A DNA stretch of 64,000 bases from Enterobacter ludwigii (GTDB lineage: Bacteria > Pseudomonadota > Gammaproteobacteria > Enterobacterales > Enterobacteriaceae), in assembly GCA_023023105.1 (NCBI GenBank), contig CP083824.1:434001-498000 (forward strand), read 5' to 3'. The translations under genes and the position numbers were made by a program. Positions 60,436 to 64,000 of the stretch are shown piece by piece (the stretch's first letter is position 1; the number at the start of each line of letters is the position of its first letter). The notes beneath the pieces were generated by a model. The model saw only the letters and a list, made by a program, of their open reading frames with translations. It did not search any database and was not told the origin of the DNA.

Positions 60436-61098
60436 TTATTCCCCGGATAATGCACGTGGGAACAGAACGTTATTCTCAAGACTGATGTGTTCCATCAGGT
60501 CGTCGATCGTTTCGTTAATGCCGTTGTACATCGCTTTCCAGGTGGTACAGGCTTCTGGCGGCGGTGTAACGTTGCCGGTAGTGTGTTTGATCACTTCCAG
60601 CAGTTCACCTGCTTCATCGTGTTCGCTTTCCATCACGCTGATAGGCCCCATTGCCTGACTGCCCATTCCCTGTTTGATCATCGGGAAGAGGATCTGCTCT
60701 TCTTTCATCATGTGGCTGGAAAGTTCTTCGTGCAGCATAGTCAGGTATTTTGCCAGGCCGCACGGTACGGAAGGTTTGTCGGCATGTACGCGCTCGACTT
60801 TGGTTGCCTGCAGGATCAGTTCCGGCAGCTGTTCACGGTGACGGTCATGGTATCGCACGATGATATGGTCGATGATTTCAGCGAGTGGGGCAGTTCGCCA
60901 GTCTTTGTCGATGGGCTGCTCGGCCAGCAGCGCCAGCTCTGCTTCAATCACCTCAACATCCAGCTCTTTGCGCGAGGCTGCACGCGCCAGGGTTTGCTTA
61001 CCGCCACAGCAGTAATCCATGTCGTATTTACGAAACAGCGCAGAAGCGCGAGGGATGGAGAGCGCCAGCTCGCCGAGGGGGTGGTCGCGATAGGCCAT
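60436..61098 (-). CDS. ytfE: Iron-sulfur cluster repair protein YtfE (RIC)
   Basis: A 220-residue di-iron protein that repairs Fe-S clusters damaged by NO or oxidants. The N-terminal ScdA-like domain holds DYCCGG (Cys30-Cys31). The hemerythrin-like domain carries the iron ligands in [44 protein letters not shown] and [15 protein letters not shown]. An NsrR operator 27 bases upstream and nsrR itself at 37.6 kb make the control circuit clear. GAGG precedes the ATG by eight bases. Confidence 0.97.
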   Translation of the reverse strand: MAYRDHPLGELALSIPRASALFRKYDMDYCCGGKQTLARAASRKELDVEVIEAELALLAEQPIDKDWRTAPLAEIIDHIIVRYHDRHREQLPELILQATKVERVHADKPSVPCGLAKYLTMLHEELSSHMMKEEQILFPMIKQGMGSQAMGPISVMESEHDEAGELLEVIKHTTGNVTPPPEACTTWKAMYNGINETIDDLMEHISLENNVLFPRALSGE

Positions 61099-61124
61099 AG
61101 CAGTTACCTCGTCATCAATAATAT

Positions 61125-61147
61125 AAGATGCATATTAAATGCATCTT
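61125..61147. promoter_or_regulatory. NsrR operator of ytfE
   Basis: Near-perfect inverted repeat with 11-base arms AAGATGCATAT and AAATGCATCTT separated by one T. This is the full 11-1-11 NsrR consensus. It lies 27 bases before the ytfE start codon, where bound NsrR would block transcription until NO destroys its cluster. Confidence 0.9.
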
Positions 61148-61276
61148 TAAGCAAGCGCTATAACCCTTTAGAGGGAAGGGGGAAAATGAGATTCGGATCA
61201 CAAAAAATCGCTCTTATTAACTCCCTGAATGGACTTAAGAAAGTGGTTTAGAAAGTTTTTAAAGGCGTAGAAACAG

Positions 61277-61303
61277 TAAACAACCCGCCGCGCCTGCCGA
61301 TAT
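61277..61303 (+). promoter_or_regulatory. Sigma-28 (FliA) promoter of the Tsr-like chemoreceptor
   Basis: TAAACAAC at 61277-61284, exactly 11 bases, GCCGATAT at 61296-61303. The consensus is TAAAGTTT-N11-GCCGATAA, so the -10 matches at seven of eight positions and the spacing is exact. It lies 39 bases before the ATG. Confidence 0.82.
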
Positions 61304-61342
61304 ATCCACGTCAGACAAACCTGCATATAACAAAGGCAACGC

Positions 61343-62992
61343 ATGTTTAAACGTATAAAAGTTATTACCCTTCTGATTTCGGTGCTGCTTGCGCTCGGCA
61401 TCATGCAAATGATTTCCGCCGGTATCTTTATCAACGCGCTTAACAACGATAAAAACAACTTCACCGTGTCACAGCTCTCCAGCAAAAACGTGGCGGAGTT
61501 TACCGATGCGTGGATCAGTCTGAACCAGGCACGCGTCACCCTGAACCGCGGGATGTTGCGTCTGCAAAGCAGCATGGCCTCTCAAATTAACGGCGGCCAG
61601 CTGAACGAGTTGGTAACCACGGCGAAAAACCTGCTGGCTGAAGCACAGGTCCATTACGATAAATACTATGCCTTGCCGGATACGCCAGGCCTGGATGAGA
61701 ACCTGACTAACCAACTCGAAGAGTAGTACCGCATTTACTCTGCAACGTTGACGCAAATGAACGTGTTGCTGAGCCAGGGTAATCTGGAAGAGATGTTCAA
61801 GCAGAATGCAGAGCAAAAACAAAACGCGATGCAGACGGTTTACCGTGAATGGCGTGAAGCGCAGACCGCGCTCAGTGATAAAGGCATTCGGGATAATGAA
61901 AGTGATTACAAGCATATCCTGTGGATCCTCTCTGCGGTGATGCTTCTGGTGATTGCGGTCATTGTCTCCAGTTGGGTCGCCATGCGTCGCGTGCTGCTGC
62001 TGCCTCTGGAAGAGGTGATTAACCACATTCGCGCCATTGCGGCAGGCGATTTAACCCAGCCGATTCACGCAGAGGGTAAAAATGAAATGGCTATCCTGGC
62101 GCGCAACGTTCAGGAGATGCAGACCTCACTGGCGAACACCGTTGGCGTGGTGCGTGAAGGTGCCGATACCATTTACACCGGTGCAGGCGAAATTTCCGCA
62201 GGCAGTAACGATCTCTCTTCCCGTACCGAGCAGCAGGCCGCTTCTCTGGAAGAGACGGCAGCCAGCATGGAGCAACTGACGGCAACCGTGAAGCAGAACG
62301 CCGATAACGCGCGTCAGGCTTCTCGTCTGGCACTGGATGCCTCTTCAACCGCGAAGAAGGGCGGTAACGTAGTGGAAGGCGTGGTGCGTACGATGGACGA
62401 AATCGCCACCAGTTCCAGTAAGATTGCGCAAATTACTAACGTGATCGACGGTATTGCCTTCCAGACGAATATTCTGGCGCTGAACGCTGCGGTGGAAGCT
62501 GCCCGTGCGGGCGAGCAGGGGCGTGGTTTTGCGGTGGTGGCGGGGGAAGTACGTACCCTGGCCCAGCGCAGCGCCCAGGCGGCGAAAGAGATCAAAGCGC
62601 TGATCGATGATTCTGGCGAACGCGTGAACGCGGGCTCCCAGCTGGTTAACGAAGCCGGGGAGACGATGGCAGAGATCGTCAATGCGGTCACCCGCGTTAC
62701 CGACATCATGGGCGAAATTGCCTCGGCCTCTGACGAGCAGAGTCGCGGTATCGACCAGGTGGGTCAGGCGGTAGCCGAGATGGACCGCGTGACCCAGCAG
62801 AACGCCTCGCTGGTAGAGGAGTCTGCAGCGGCGGCGGCAGCGCTGGAAGATCAGGCAGCTCGCCTGAACGAAGCGGTGGCGGTATTTAAAATTATCCGCA
62901 ACCAGACGGTTAAAGCGGCTCCGGTGAAAACCTATGCACCAAAGGCGCAGCCCGTAGCGGCTGCGTCTGAGGCCAACTGGGAAACGTTCTAA
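61343..62992 (+). pseudogene. Tsr-like methyl-accepting chemotaxis protein, split by an amber codon
   Basis: One reading frame of 550 codons with a single in-frame TAG at 61724-61726, between LTNQLEE and [10 protein letters not shown]. Everything else fits an intact serine-type chemoreceptor: TM1 at about 8-30, periplasmic four-helix sensor, TM2 at about 190-212, HAMP, methylation helices ([20 protein letters not shown]), the tip [20 protein letters not shown], and a C-terminal NWETF that tethers CheR and CheB. A CAG-to-TAG change is the simplest cause. The upstream piece stops inside the sensor domain. The 3' part could restart only at a TTG at 61748, with no clear ribosome site. K-12 has no gene here between ytfE and ytfF. 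A sequencing error or amber suppression are other options. Confidence 0.85.
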
Positions 62993-63954
62993 CTCTCCGA
63001 AGCCGGAACAACCATCGGTTTTTCCGGCTTCGCTCTTACCGCCATCACCACCCCGATGACCAGCAGCGCGATCCCGCAGGCCGTGAATAACGGCGGCACG
63101 CTCTGGCGCATCAGGAAGGTGTAAAGCAGCCCGGCCAGGGTTTCGAAAACAATCAGCGGCCCTAAGATCACCGTCGGCAGCTTCTGGCTGGCAATATTCC
63201 AGCACAGTGCGCCCACCCATGAGCACAGCACCGCAATCGCAACCATCAGGCCAATAAACACCCACGGTCTTGGCCCGAAGGGCTGGGTGAAGTCTGGCTG
63301 TTGATGGCCTAACCAGATGCACGCCCCGGCATATCCCACCAGTGAGACGGGCAGCGTCACTAGCGCCTGCGCCGTTGCCCACATCATCGGATGCTTGTCC
63401 GGGTTCTCCCGCAGCCAGCGTGCATTTCGCAGGGCATACCATGCCCAGCACGCCACGGAAATGAACGCCAGCATAATGCCAGAACCGTACCGCCACAGGT
63501 CAACATTCGCCTGCCCATGACGCAGCTCGGCAATATTGACGCATACCAGCCCCACGGCGGTGCATCCCAGCGCTGGCACCATTTTTGACCACGCCAGTTT
63601 GCCATCGCGCTGGCTATAGAGCAGGTTAGCAAAGACGGGGATAACGACCGGCAGCGTGCCGATAATCATGGTAGACACTGGCGCCCCGGTACGCTGAATG
63701 GCGCTCGCGAGGCAAACGTAATAGATAAGATTGCCCATCATGGTCAGCGCCAGCGCGGTACCCCAGTCCTGACGGCTGAGCTGACGCAAGCGCGCACGTC
63801 CCAGCCACGCCAGGGGCAGGGCAATCAGCCCCAGCGCCAGGTAACGTCCAGTCGACTGCAGTATTGCCGGATATTCGGGCACGATCAGCGGGCCGACAAA
63901 GATTAACCCCCACATCATCCCTGCCAGCAGGGCATACAACACACCACTAATCAT
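62989..63954 (-). CDS. ytfF: EamA/DMT-family inner-membrane transporter YtfF
   Basis: A 321-residue membrane protein with ten predicted helices in two EamA repeats (about 1-140 and 155-305), of the drug/metabolite transporter superfamily. Substrate unknown. It begins [31 protein letters not shown] start at ATG 63952-63954, which gives the E. coli length; an ATG four codons earlier is in frame, but the GGATGG site fits the later one. The stop overlaps the stop of the chemoreceptor gene by four bases. Confidence 0.93.
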   Translation of the reverse strand: MISGVLYALLAGMMWGLIFVGPLIVPEYPAILQSTGRYLALGLIALPLAWLGRARLRQLSRQDWGTALALTMMGNLIYYVCLASAIQRTGAPVSTMIIGTLPVVIPVFANLLYSQRDGKLAWSKMVPALGCTAVGLVCVNIAELRHGQANVDLWRYGSGIMLAFISVACWAWYALRNARWLRENPDKHPMMWATAQALVTLPVSLVGYAGACIWLGHQQPDFTQPFGPRPWVFIGLMVAIAVLCSWVGALCWNIASQKLPTVILGPLIVFETLAGLLYTFLMRQSVPPLFTACGIALLVIGVVMAVRAKPEKPMVVPASES

Positions 63955-64000
63955 TTTTCCATCCACAGGTATTTTCTCTGTACTCAGTGTAGGAGGGGAA

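Noticed and set aside
61748..62992. The 3' part of the broken chemoreceptor as an independent gene starting at TTG
   Set aside because: It starts inside the sensor domain, has no clear ribosome site, and stays in frame with the upstream part across a single TAG. It is better described as one interrupted gene.

Overview
The window is a stretch of core chromosome from an enteric gamma-proteobacterium. Gene order follows the 94-95 min region of Escherichia coli K-12 almost gene for gene: aspA-fxsA-yjeH-groES-groL through ulaA-F, rpsF-priB-rpsR-rplI, fklB, cycA, ytfE and ytfF. The chromosomal class C beta-lactamase is of the ACT/MIR type and has a divergent ampR between blc and frdD, as in the Enterobacter cloacae complex. 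Species cannot be fixed from this alone. No phage, insertion sequence, integron or CRISPR array was seen.

Layout. 1-6.8 kb: aspA (cut by the window edge), fxsA, yjeH, the groES-groL chaperonin operon with a sigma-32 promoter, yjeI, then epmB divergent from efp. 6.8-11.2 kb: entericidin genes ecnA/ecnB, a LuxR-type regulator (ecnR), a guanidine-II riboswitch with the guanidinium exporter gene gdx, blc, and the ampC/ampR pair. 11.2-15.8 kb: frdABCD with an FNR site and epmA. EpmA, EpmB and EF-P form one post-translational modification system. 16-23.6 kb: yjeM, the mscM-psd pair, rsgA and orn. 23.7-24.4 kb: three tandem tRNA-Gly genes, then a DnaA-box cluster that matches the E. coli datA locus in position. 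24.4-41.3 kb: queG, then nnr-tsaE-amiB-mutL-miaA-hfq-hflX-hflK-hflC, then yjeT, purA, nsrR-rnr-rlmB. 41.3-46.4 kb: an MHS-type transporter where K-12 has the yjfI-yjfC genes, aidB, and a Cache-domain chemoreceptor absent from this place in K-12. 46.5-55.3 kb: two DUF1471 genes, yjfP, the ascorbate regulon (ulaR, ulaG, ulaABCDEF) and yjfY. 55.5-57.1 kb: the ribosomal protein operon with an S6:S18-type leader. 57.1-64 kb: ytfB, fklB, cycA, ytfE, a Tsr-like chemoreceptor broken by one amber codon, and ytfF.

Several circuits can be read inside the window. NsrR (37.6 kb) should repress ytfE through a 23-bp operator at 61.1 kb. UlaR sits beside its candidate operators. AmpR sits beside its operator on ampC. 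Both chemoreceptor genes have sigma-28 promoter matches. I see no clearly new multi-gene system. The items most worth following are the amber-interrupted chemoreceptor, the datA-like DnaA-box cluster, the accessory transporter and Cache chemoreceptor around aidB, and the riboswitch ahead of gdx.
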